From Ornithomonoglobus_A sp045532455 (GTDB taxonomy: Bacteria > Bacillota > Clostridia > UBA1381): a stretch of DNA of 10,640 nt. Location: positions 1 through 10,640 of the forward strand of contig JAZSFX010000042.1 in assembly GCA_045532455.1 (NCBI GenBank), written 5' to 3'. Position numbers and translations under genes: made by a program. The notes beneath the pieces are model-generated. The model had not been told where the DNA came from and did no database searches. It worked only from the letters and a program-made list of their open reading frames with translations. Shown in pieces: positions 1 through 6,022 of this stretch; the stretch's first letter is position 1; every line of letters begins with the position of its first letter.

Positions 1-227
1 AAATGAAAGCAGTTGTATCGGTAACTTTTGACGATGCGTTTGTTGTTCACGATATAAAAGTAATTGAGGGACAAGACAAGCTATTTACTGCAATGCCAAG
101 TCGTAAGACACCGGAGGGCGATTACAAAGACATTGCCCACCCTATCAATAGCGAAATGAGAGCAAATCTTGAAAAAGAAATATTGGCTAAATACGAAGCT
201 ATGCAAGACGAAGCTATTGAAGAATAA
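1..227 (+). CDS. spoVG: SpoVG, septation/sporulation regulator (5' end cut off by window)
   Basis: This is the C-terminal 74 or so residues of SpoVG, a small (usually about 85-97 aa) nucleic-acid-binding regulator. In Bacillus it affects septation and asymmetric division during sporulation, and in other Firmicutes it acts as a global DNA/RNA-binding regulator. The visible family signature is FVVHDIKVIEG, then LFTAMPSRKTPEG, then DIAHPINS, in the family's order and spacing. The ATG at position 3 lines up with an internal methionine of Bacillus SpoVG (around residue 18). The reading frame is open to the left edge, so the true start lies upstream of the window. The tail is short and acidic (DEAIEE). 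A strong intrinsic terminator follows 8 nt after the stop, so this is the last gene of its transcript. Recognition is confident; only the N-terminus is unseen. Confidence 0.95.
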   Translation, partial: MKAVVSVTFDDAFVVHDIKVIEGQDKLFTAMPSRKTPEGDYKDIAHPINSEMRANLEKEILAKYEAMQDEAIEE

Positions 228-235
228 GAATTAAA

Positions 236-277
236 ACAGATATCCATCTCTTTAGAGAGCGGATATCTGTTTTTTTG
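236..277 (+). terminator. Intrinsic terminator of spoVG
   Basis: A perfect 10-bp stem (ACAGATATCC at 236-245 with GGATATCTGT at 261-270) encloses a smaller CTCT/AGAG stem (248-251 with 256-259). It is followed directly by an uninterrupted T run (270-276). It sits 8 nt past the spoVG stop and only 7 nt before the -35 box of the next promoter, so it cleanly separates the two units. Confidence 0.93.
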
Positions 278-283
278 TTGCAC

Positions 284-312
284 TTGACAAAAAAACGTTT
301 TTTTAGTATAAT
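284..312 (+). promoter_or_regulatory. Consensus SigA promoter for the stalk-domain protein gene
   Basis: A perfect -35 box TTGACA (284-289) and a perfect -10 box TATAAT (307-312) are separated by exactly 17 bp. Transcription would start near 319, leaving a 5' leader of about 130 nt. The spacer is mostly an A-tract/T-tract palindrome (289-304), described separately. A fully consensus promoter suggests strong basal transcription that could be damped by a repressor or by the leader; that last part is inference. Confidence 0.93.
289..304. repeat. 16-bp perfect palindrome inside the promoter spacer
   Basis: Seven A, CG, seven T form a perfect inverted repeat with no central spacer. It occupies the DNA between the -35 and -10 boxes, with its first base being the last base of TTGACA. 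Such a site could be an operator for a homodimeric repressor, or simply bent A-tract DNA. The T half is not downstream of a GC-rich stem, so it is not a terminator. The palindrome is seen directly; its function is not known. Confidence 0.6.
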
Positions 313-318
313 TAATAC

Positions 319-447
319 AAGCAGTTATGGAAGAAAATTATTTTGCGGCTTTATATATGGTCGGTTTTCTCTCTGCAGAGGCCCGTAGTCAGAGAGAGTA
401 TACATATAATTTTACTGTTGTATTCGGGCAGAAAGGCTATATAGATT
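319..447 (+). promoter_or_regulatory. Candidate structured 5' leader of the stalk-domain protein gene
   Basis: About 130 nt lie between the predicted transcription start and the ATG at 448, which is long for a simple leader. A 7-bp hairpin (TCTCTCT 368-374 with AGAGAGA 391-397) has a 16-nt loop (375-390). The loop's GCCCG (381-385) is exactly complementary to CGGGC at 425-429, just upstream of the ribosome binding site GAAAGG (431-436), so an H-type pseudoknot could form. I could not match the segment to a riboswitch class I know, including the c-di-GMP-I consensus. Regulation is only a possibility. Confidence 0.35.
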
Positions 448-1419
448 ATGATTAAAAAGAAACTTTTACTATTATTCACTGTTGTGGCCATGCTTCTGGC
501 AACTCTTCCACAAGCTTACGCACTTGATGAGGGTTGGCGCGACGCGTTTGTTACAAGAGCAATGAAGCTTATGTCTACAAACCCCGAATATAACGAAATG
601 GCACTTACAGACCTTGACGAAAACGGTGTGCCTGAGGTTTTCTTATACAAAAACAGCAATGACGGTGGCATAGGATTTGCTTTTACAATGAATGATAATC
701 AGATTGTGAGTATATCAGTACCGGGCAATATAATCGGTGCATGTATGAGCGATATTGAAGTATACCAAAAAGAAGACAGACGTATATTTGTAGGCAAGGA
801 AATTCCAAGATACTCCGCCGTTATACGTTATTACAAGCTATCACTCCACGATAATTCCTTAAGTGCCGAAAAAATCTTAAAGACAGACGTAAGTGCACAT
901 CAGTCTATACAGTATGTTGATATGCACGGTTCGAACTTTTTGACAAACGGATATCCAAACAGAAACAAGATACGCGAGTTTATTGACAGTTACGAGAGTG
1001 TAAACACACTGAGTGCTACAAAATCAACTGCTAATCTTTCGGTAAATGGCAGACCTTACGATATATTAGGCTACACCGTAGAAAATTCAAATTACTACAA
1101 AATACGTGATATTGCAATGCTTCTGGCAACAACCTCAGCACGCTTTAATGTTACGTGGGACTCAAATATCAATGCAATAAGAATACTGCCCGGTGTTAAG
1201 TACATTCCCGTAGGCGGCGAGCTTACCGACGACACTTCAACAACGCTTAATATTTCGGAGACCGTTACACCTATATATGTAAATAAGGTCGAATCCGACG
1301 TTACAACCTATACAATAAACGACAGCACATATATCCAGATAAGAGACCTTGCAGCAATCGCAGGCTTTAGTGTAAACTGGAACGGTAGCACACAAACAGT
1401 AGAAATTACAACCAACTAA
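448..1419 (+). CDS. Secreted protein with copper-amine-oxidase-type stalk domain
   Basis: This 323-aa exported protein has a classic signal peptide: MIKKK, a hydrophobic core at residues 6-20, and likely cleavage after AYA at about residue 26. The C-terminal part (about 195-322) is the 'copper amine oxidase N-terminal'/stalk domain (PF07833-type), common in secreted proteins of Clostridia and Paenibacillus. It shows two related halves with the motifs YYKIRDIAMLL, VTWDSNINAIRI, PVGGEL, then YIQIRDLAAIAGF and NWNGSTQTVEI. This domain is a structural or wall-surface module and does not imply copper or oxidase chemistry. Residues 30-185 are not a family I can name. They contain DLDENGVPE (55-63), which resembles the calcium-binding DxDxNGxxE loops of VCBS/FG-GAP-type proteins. 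The ribosome binding site GAAAGG lies 11 nt before the ATG. It is monocistronic, with its own promoter and terminator. The exported stalk-domain call is confident; the biological role is unknown. Confidence 0.85.
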   Translation: MIKKKLLLLFTVVAMLLATLPQAYALDEGWRDAFVTRAMKLMSTNPEYNEMALTDLDENGVPEVFLYKNSNDGGIGFAFTMNDNQIVSISVPGNIIGACMSDIEVYQKEDRRIFVGKEIPRYSAVIRYYKLSLHDNSLSAEKILKTDVSAHQSIQYVDMHGSNFLTNGYPNRNKIREFIDSYESVNTLSATKSTANLSVNGRPYDILGYTVENSNYYKIRDIAMLLATTSARFNVTWDSNINAIRILPGVKYIPVGGELTDDTSTTLNISETVTPIYVNKVESDVTTYTINDSTYIQIRDLAAIAGFSVNWNGSTQTVEITTN

Positions 1420-1421
1420 TT

Positions 1422-1451
1422 AAAAAAGTGAGCAAATTGCTCACTTTTTTT
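1422..1451. terminator. Bidirectional intrinsic terminator between converging units
   Basis: The stem GTGAGC (1428-1433) pairs with GCTCAC (1439-1444) around a 5-nt loop. It is flanked by six A's (1422-1427) and seven T's (1445-1451), so it reads as a terminator on both strands. It closes the + strand stalk-protein gene and the - strand six-gene operon. The T run on the + strand overlaps the stop codon of the - strand LOG-family gene (1450-1452). Confidence 0.92.
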
Positions 1452-2028
1452 ACTTTAAGAATTTAAGTTCCTCGGGCTTTAATCTTACATACTTGTAATT
1501 TTCAAGATAATCCAAAAGCTCATCTGCATCATCAAAAAACTCTGCAAGCTTTAACGATTCATCAGGCATAAATCCTTCATCTACAAGTCTTTGCATTATA
1601 TTCTTTAAGTTGTCGTAATAACCGTCTACATTAAAAATTGCAATTGCCTTGGAATGTTGTTCGAGTTGCTTTAGTGTTATTATTTCGAAAAACTCATCGT
1701 ATGTGCCAATACCGCCCGGTGCAACAATGAACGCATCGGATTTTTCTTCTAAGAGTTGTTTTCTTTCTCTCATTGTTTTTGTGTGTATCATTTCGGTACA
1801 ATCTTCGAACAACACACCATCAACATTAAAAAATGACGGTGCAATACCTATTATTTTTCCGCCGCCCTTTTGCGCTCCTCTTGCCGCAGCGCCCATACAT
1901 CCGCCGCTGCCTGCACCAAACACAAGTCCATGACCGCGCTTTGCCATCTTTTCACCAAGTTCTTCAACCTTTTTTATATATATATCCTTTATTCTGTCGC
2001 TTGACGCTCCGTATACACAATAATTCAT
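1450..2028 (-). CDS. LOG/TIGR00730 family Rossmann-fold protein (putative nucleoside-5'-monophosphate phosphoribohydrolase)
   Basis: This 192-aa protein belongs to the LOG ('lysine decarboxylase-like') family. Characterised members cleave cytokinin riboside 5'-monophosphates, or AMP, into base and ribose 5-phosphate. Signature elements are visible: an N-terminal Rossmann strand (NYCVYGASS), the glycine-rich GAGSGGCMGAAARGA, a catalytic arginine region MRERK, and the diagnostic PGGIGTYDEFFE, which carries the conserved PGGxGT and catalytic glutamate. The real substrate in this bacterium cannot be told from sequence. The old 'lysine decarboxylase' label for such proteins is misleading. I chose the ATG at 2028 over the one two codons earlier (2034). 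The Shine-Dalgarno sequence AGGAGG ends 1-2 nt before 2034, which is too close, but sits about 7 nt before 2028. It is the last gene of the six-gene operon, 17 nt after the glycosyltransferase, and ends inside the bidirectional terminator. Confidence 0.9.
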   Translation of the reverse strand: MNYCVYGASSDRIKDIYIKKVEELGEKMAKRGHGLVFGAGSGGCMGAAARGAQKGGGKIIGIAPSFFNVDGVLFEDCTEMIHTKTMRERKQLLEEKSDAFIVAPGGIGTYDEFFEIITLKQLEQHSKAIAIFNVDGYYDNLKNIMQRLVDEGFMPDESLKLAEFFDDADELLDYLENYKYVRLKPEELKFLK

Positions 2029-2034
2029 AATCAT

Positions 2035-2042
2035 TCCTCCTC
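2035..2042 (-). promoter_or_regulatory. Ribosome binding site that decides the LOG-family start
   Basis: On the - strand GAGGAGGA abuts the upstream ATG at 2034 with no usable spacer, while the second in-frame ATG (2026-2028) lies at the ideal distance of about 7 nt from the AGGAGG core. This supports a start at 2028 and a protein beginning MNYCVYG. Confidence 0.75.
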
Positions 2043-2045
2043 TAT

Positions 2046-3188
2046 TTATTGGTTTAAAACTTCTTCTTTTACATTCTCATTTGAACATATTTCCATTACT
2101 TCTTCGTATAATTGTTTTGTGGCATTTGGTTTTCCTATATGTACTATTGCTTGTTTCATAAGATTAATACGCCATTTTTCATAAAAGAACAGATACAGTG
2201 CCTCCGATATGCTAAAGTCATCGTTTACATATACCGCAACACCGTTGTTGGTTAAAAATGATGCATTCTTATCCTCCTGACCAGGCAGTGGATTCATCAT
2301 TATAAGCGGCAATCCCTTAGCAAAGCATTCCGAGGTTGTAAGTCCTCCCGGCTTTGATATTACAACGTCTGAGGCGTCCATCATTACGTCTACATTATTG
2401 GCAAACCCATAGCAATACAGTGGTTTATCCCATCTCGTTTTATCTATTGCTTTTTTTGCCTTTTCGTTTGTACCGCACACAACAATTATCTGAAAATCAG
2501 CATCAAACGAATCTATTTCCATAAGATTTTCCAGCAGGTTTCCGTATCCCATCGAGCCCATCATAACAAGTATGGTTTCTTTATCGGGTAATATACCAAG
2601 TTGTTCCCGCGCCTCTTGCTGAGGTATCTTTTGCGAAAATTCCTTTTTTACGGGTATTCCTATCGGCAATAGCTTATGAGTTGGTATTCCCTTTTTGTTC
2701 ATTTGATATGTCAGTAGCAGGTCGGGAATAATGTAGTAATCAAGGTCTGTACTCTCCCAGAACGGATGAATAGTAAAATCTGTTACTACACCAAGCATAG
2801 GACAATGAATGTATCCCTTTTCGCGCATTATTGTCATAACCACACCCGCATAGCTATGTGTACCGATTATAATATCAGGGTTAAACTCCTGAACAAAGTC
2901 TTTAACTTTACGAGTTATGAGTGTAGAAAAAAATGACGTTAAGGATATTTTATCGTATGGCTCATCTTCCTTGCTCATTTTGTTATATACCTTACCATAT
3001 GGTTTTGAAAGATATTTTGTTAACAGGAGATAACCGTCCTGAACAGTATTTCCCAAATGCTCATTTACAGTATTAAAAACGTCGAGCATTTCGCATTGGT
3101 GTCCGAACTGCGAAAAATATTCCATAATAGCTTTTGCAGTGGAGTGGTGTCCGTAACCTGCTCTTACCGACATAAGTAATATTCTCAT
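2046..3188 (-). CDS. GT28 family diacylglycerol glycosyltransferase (UgtP/MGDG-synthase-like)
   Basis: This 380-aa enzyme matches the length and architecture of bacterial UgtP/YpfP and plant MGDG synthases. These transfer a sugar from a UDP-sugar to diacylglycerol at the inner face of the membrane, making glycolipids and lipoteichoic acid anchors. The N-terminal MGDG-synthase domain carries the acceptor-side loop GYGHHSTAKAI (11-21) and TDFTIHPFW (136-144). The C-terminal GT-B half carries PIGIPV (175-180), GSMGYG (211-216), the UDP-sugar binding stretch SKPGGLTTSECFAKG (278-292) and PLPGQEDKNA (300-309). There is no signal peptide or transmembrane segment, as expected for a peripheral membrane enzyme. 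AGGAG lies 7 nt before the ATG. It sits fifth in the operon, 19 nt after tatD-like and before the LOG gene. Whether it adds glucose or galactose, and how many residues, cannot be read from sequence. MurG is excluded by the MGDG-synthase N-terminal domain. Confidence 0.9.
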   Translation of the reverse strand: MRILLMSVRAGYGHHSTAKAIMEYFSQFGHQCEMLDVFNTVNEHLGNTVQDGYLLLTKYLSKPYGKVYNKMSKEDEPYDKISLTSFFSTLITRKVKDFVQEFNPDIIIGTHSYAGVVMTIMREKGYIHCPMLGVVTDFTIHPFWESTDLDYYIIPDLLLTYQMNKKGIPTHKLLPIGIPVKKEFSQKIPQQEAREQLGILPDKETILVMMGSMGYGNLLENLMEIDSFDADFQIIVVCGTNEKAKKAIDKTRWDKPLYCYGFANNVDVMMDASDVVISKPGGLTTSECFAKGLPLIMMNPLPGQEDKNASFLTNNGVAVYVNDDFSISEALYLFFYEKWRINLMKQAIVHIGKPNATKQLYEEVMEICSNENVKEEVLNQ

Positions 3189-3207
3189 ATGTCTTCTCCT
3201 TTATTTA

Positions 3208-3975
3208 TCATTCAATGTTAAATAATTTTTTTCCATTCTCATACGTCGCTCTTGCCACTTCATCATAAGTAATTCCTTTTATATCGGCTATCATTTGAGC
3301 TACAAAGTGCATATATCTCGAATCGTTTCGCCTTCCGCGTTGCGGAGACGGTGTAAGATATGGGGAGTCGGTTTCCAAAACAATTCTGTCGAGAGGAACG
3401 TATTTTGCTACTTCCTTTGGTCTTATGGAATTCTTGAACGTTAAAGAACCGCCGAATGCTATATACATTCCCCAATCGAGAATTTCTTTTGCCATTTCCA
3501 CACTGCCTGCATAGCAGTGAAAAACTCCGCCAACCTCGCGTACACCTCCTGCACGTAAAATATCCATACTGTCTGCGTGCGCATCTCTGTCGTGAATTAC
3601 AACAGGAAGCTTTACCTCCTTTGCAAGTTCGAGTTGCGTGCCAAACCATTTTTTCTGTATTTCTCTTGGTGCATTATCGTAGTAATAATCAAGACCAATC
3701 TCCCCCACTGCTTTGATTTTGGGATGATGGCAGTATTCCTTTAGCTTTTGCATATCATCATCTAAAAGACTTCCAACCTCGTGAGGATGTACCCCCGCGC
3801 ATCCGTACACAAACGGATATTTTTCGCAAAGATTTAGAATATCGCTCATTTCATCCAAAGACGAGCAGGCATTCACCACAAGACCTATATCATTTTCGGG
3901 GAGTGAACTTAAAACGTCGTCAATATCCTCTTTAAAACGCTCGTCGTTGTAATGGGCGTGTGTATCAAATAACAT
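3208..3975 (-). CDS. TatD family metal-dependent hydrolase/DNase
   Basis: This 255-aa TIM-barrel protein of the TatD family has members shown to be metal-dependent 3'-5' exonucleases acting in DNA repair and oxidative stress; others remain uncharacterised. The complete metal-binding set is visible, numbered from the chosen start: H6 and H8 in FDTHAH, E92 in GEIGLDYY, H128 in VIHDRDA, H153 in FHCYAG and D203 in ETDSPYLTP. I place the start at the ATG at 3975, giving MLFDTHAH, the usual family N-terminus. The sequence GAGGAAG sits 6 nt before it, whereas the longer frame starting at 3990 (MRKKYMLFDT) has only AT-rich DNA upstream. With this start it overlaps the end of the 5-FCL gene by 11 nt, suggesting translational coupling. 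It is the fourth gene of the operon. Confidence 0.93.
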   Translation of the reverse strand: MLFDTHAHYNDERFKEDIDDVLSSLPENDIGLVVNACSSLDEMSDILNLCEKYPFVYGCAGVHPHEVGSLLDDDMQKLKEYCHHPKIKAVGEIGLDYYYDNAPREIQKKWFGTQLELAKEVKLPVVIHDRDAHADSMDILRAGGVREVGGVFHCYAGSVEMAKEILDWGMYIAFGGSLTFKNSIRPKEVAKYVPLDRIVLETDSPYLTPSPQRGRRNDSRYMHFVAQMIADIKGITYDEVARATYENGKKLFNIE

Positions 3976-4519
3976 ATACTTCTTCCTCATTTATAATATA
4001 ATCCATAGGTATATCATATTCATCAGTGTCTATATTATATTCACACTGAAATTTATAGCCTATACCTATCTTTGTTCCTTTAAAATCCGATAAAAACCTG
4101 TCGTAATAACCTTCGCCAAAGCCCATACGGTTTCCGTTTTTATCAAACGCGATACCTGGAATTATTGCAACGTCAATTTCTGATATATCCGCAATATGTG
4201 TTTTTGGTGGCTCTAAAATACCATATACACCCTTTGCAAAAGTGTCTGTATTATCAAAATAATACGCTCTGATTGTTTTTGTGCTTTCGTCCGTTACGGG
4301 CGCACACACGTTTTTACCGTCATCGAGCAGTTTTTTTATGATTTTATCTGTCCTGACTTCGTTAAATGAACCGATATATACCATAACTGTTTTTGCACTG
4401 TTGATTTCCTCAAGTTCAAACAACCTGTTATATATTATATCGCTTTTTTTTGAGATTTGTTGCTTTGTAAGGCTTTTTCGCAAAGCTTTTATCTTATTCC
4501 TTAATTCCTGTTTTTTCAT
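3965..4519 (-). CDS. 5-formyltetrahydrofolate cyclo-ligase (5,10-methenyl-THF synthetase)
   Basis: This 184-aa enzyme converts 5-formyl-THF plus ATP to 5,10-methenyl-THF, returning a dead-end inhibitory folate to the one-carbon pool. Family features are visible in order: a basic N-terminal helix (KKQELRNKIKALRK), VMVYIGSFNEVRTD (45-58), the conserved GILEP (100-104), PGIAFDKNGNRMGFGEGYYD (121-140) with its GxGxGYYDRFL folate/ATP loop, and the C-terminal IPMDYIINEEEV. The length is typical. The start ATG overlaps the stop of the DJ-1 gene as ATGA (4519-4516). There is no clear Shine-Dalgarno sequence of its own, so translation is probably coupled to DJ-1. It is the third gene of the operon. 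E. coli calls this gene fau (ygfA); no symbol is assigned here because the operon context differs. Confidence 0.94.
   Translation of the reverse strand: MKKQELRNKIKALRKSLTKQQISKKSDIIYNRLFELEEINSAKTVMVYIGSFNEVRTDKIIKKLLDDGKNVCAPVTDESTKTIRAYYFDNTDTFAKGVYGILEPPKTHIADISEIDVAIIPGIAFDKNGNRMGFGEGYYDRFLSDFKGTKIGIGYKFQCEYNIDTDEYDIPMDYIINEEEVYVI
3982..3988 (-). promoter_or_regulatory. Ribosome binding site selecting the TatD start
   Basis: On the - strand the bases GAGGAAG (3988-3982) precede the ATG at 3975 by 6 nt. They fall inside the longer reading frame beginning at 3990, which has no purine-rich stretch upstream of it. They also lie within the last codons of the cyclo-ligase gene. Confidence 0.7.
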
Positions 4520-5055
4520 ATATACTGCATTGTTGCGCTCAGCTTATCCGCTACATCTTTACCCTTTAAAATTTCGCATATTGCAAAGCCGAATTCCGCC
4601 GCCGCACCTGCACCCTTTGCAGTTACAAATTTACCATCTACCACTACTTTATCGCTTTGCAGTTTAGCACCTCTAAGATACTTTTCAAAGCCTGGGAAGC
4701 ATACTGCTCTTTTTCCCTCTAAAAGCTTCTTCTTTCCTAAAATTGACGGTGCGGCACATATTGCACCGATATATATACCGTTTGAATGTGCAATGTCTAT
4801 AAGCCTGTGAACATCTTGTGATTTATCCAAAAGCTCGTGTCCTGCACCGCCAGGCAAAATAAGAAATTCCATATCATTTGTGTTATCAATTTCTGAAATT
4901 ACCTTATCTGCCTTAACTGTGATATTGTGTGCACCCACAACGTATCTCTCTTTTATTGAAACTGTTACAACCTCAACGTCTGCACGTCTTAAAATATCAA
5001 TGGGTGTTATTGTTTCCACTTCTTCAAATCCGTCCGCTAAAAGTACGTATACCAT
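4516..5055 (-). CDS. DJ-1/PfpI family protein
   Basis: This 179-aa member of the DJ-1/ThiJ/PfpI superfamily is closest in style to the DJ-1/YajL subgroup. It has the acidic FEEVE (10-14, E14 equivalent to the conserved Glu18 of human DJ-1), the oxyanion-type LPGGAG (67-72) and the nucleophile-elbow cysteine C100 in GAICAAPSIL. The GAGAAAEFGFAI stretch (148-159) corresponds to the family's GPGT..FALAI segment. The His that follows the elbow in DJ-1 is not obvious here (CFPGFEKYL). Proposed roles for the family include glyoxalase III-like activity, protein and nucleotide deglycation, oxidative-stress protection and chaperone activity. Which applies cannot be told from sequence. GGGAG lies 7 nt before the ATG. 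It is second in the operon, 16 nt after the dehydrogenase, and overlaps the folate gene by 4 nt. Confidence 0.92.
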   Translation of the reverse strand: MVYVLLADGFEEVETITPIDILRRADVEVVTVSIKERYVVGAHNITVKADKVISEIDNTNDMEFLILPGGAGHELLDKSQDVHRLIDIAHSNGIYIGAICAAPSILGKKKLLEGKRAVCFPGFEKYLRGAKLQSDKVVVDGKFVTAKGAGAAAEFGFAICEILKGKDVADKLSATMQYI

Positions 5056-5071
5056 ATTGCTTCTCCCTTAT

Positions 5072-6022
5072 TTATAAATCCACTCTGCTTCTTTTTTCGC
5101 CATTTTTAAATGCACCAATATTTTTTGCAATTTCATCTATGCATCTTTTTCGCGATTCGTATGCACCCCATGCCATATGTGGTGTTAAGCATACATTTTC
5201 CATATCCTTAACCTCGTAAAATGGATGCTCCTCACCAAATGGCTCTACACTGTAAACATCTGTGCCAAAAGCACCTATTTCTTTGTTTTTCAGTGCTTCA
5301 CAGATTGCTTTTTCGTCTGTTACTGCTCCTCTTGCAACGTTAACTAAAATAACATCTTTTTTCATCAGGGACAGTGTTTTTTTGTTTATCATCTCACGTG
5401 TTTCGTCGGTAAGCGGTGTATGGATTGTTATAATATCCGACATTTTGCAGAGTGTTTCCAAATCCACACACTCCAACCCATCACACGCGTTTCTTTTATT
5501 AACAATTACTCTGCAACCCAGAGCCTCGGCTACTTTTCCGACTTGCTTGCCGATATTGCCATAGCCGATAATTCCCCACGTTTTACCCGCCAATTCGTGA
5601 TAAACGGGTACTAGTTTGTTTGCTATGCCGCTTTTTGTATAACTACCGTTTTTTACGTAGTCTGTGTAGCTTGATAAATTCACCGATAGAGACAACACCA
5701 TAGCCACTGTAACCTGTGCAACACTGTTTGCGCTATAACCAACTACGTTACAAACTGCAACATTCTTTTCGCGGCACGCATCTAAGTCTATGTTATCGTA
5801 GCCCGTTGCACTTACACAAACGAGTTTTAGATTTTTAGCCTCCTTTAACACGTCTTTTGTAATTTTAATTTTGTTTAAGACAATAACATCGGCGTCTTTT
5901 ATTCTTTCTTTTGTTTCTTCCTGAGTAGAGGTGGGATATGTTATTACCTCACCGAATTTTTCTATTTCCTCAAAGGAAATATCTTTACCCAGGGTTTCAA
6001 CATCAAGCATTACAATTTTCAT
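5072..6022 (-). CDS. D-isomer-specific 2-hydroxyacid dehydrogenase
   Basis: This 316-aa NAD(P)H-dependent dehydrogenase belongs to the D-2-hydroxyacid family (glycerate, hydroxypyruvate, D-lactate and similar substrates). Substrate-domain residues 1-100 and 283-316 flank the nucleotide-binding domain. The dinucleotide fold GYGNIGK is at 153-159. The catalytic triad is intact: R231 in NVARG, E260 in YSVEP and H282 in TPHMAWG. At the end of the second Rossmann strand the usual acidic residue of NAD-specific enzymes is absent; the sequence is VIVNKRN (172-178), which hints at NADP preference (inference). There is no ACT or other regulatory domain, so it is not a full-length SerA. The start is the ATG at 6022, giving MKIVMLD. 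AAGGGA lies about 11 nt upstream, and the longer frame begins only with a TTG at 6070. It is the first gene of the - strand operon, behind a leader of about 180 nt. Confidence 0.93.
   Translation of the reverse strand: MKIVMLDVETLGKDISFEEIEKFGEVITYPTSTQEETKERIKDADVIVLNKIKITKDVLKEAKNLKLVCVSATGYDNIDLDACREKNVAVCNVVGYSANSVAQVTVAMVLSLSVNLSSYTDYVKNGSYTKSGIANKLVPVYHELAGKTWGIIGYGNIGKQVGKVAEALGCRVIVNKRNACDGLECVDLETLCKMSDIITIHTPLTDETREMINKKTLSLMKKDVILVNVARGAVTDEKAICEALKNKEIGAFGTDVYSVEPFGEEHPFYEVKDMENVCLTPHMAWGAYESRKRCIDEIAKNIGAFKNGEKRSRVDL

Noticed and set aside
405..410. A second TATAAT in the leader of the stalk-protein gene
   Set aside because: No -35-like hexamer lies about 17 bp upstream (the region reads CCCGTA), so it is unlikely to be a promoter.
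319..447. c-di-GMP-I riboswitch
   Set aside because: The conserved CACGCACAGGGCAAACC core and tetraloop/receptor elements are absent.
3976..3990. Five-residue N-terminal extension of the TatD protein
   Set aside because: The DNA upstream of 3990 is AT-rich with no ribosome binding site. GAGGAAG within the extension is well placed for the ATG at 3975.
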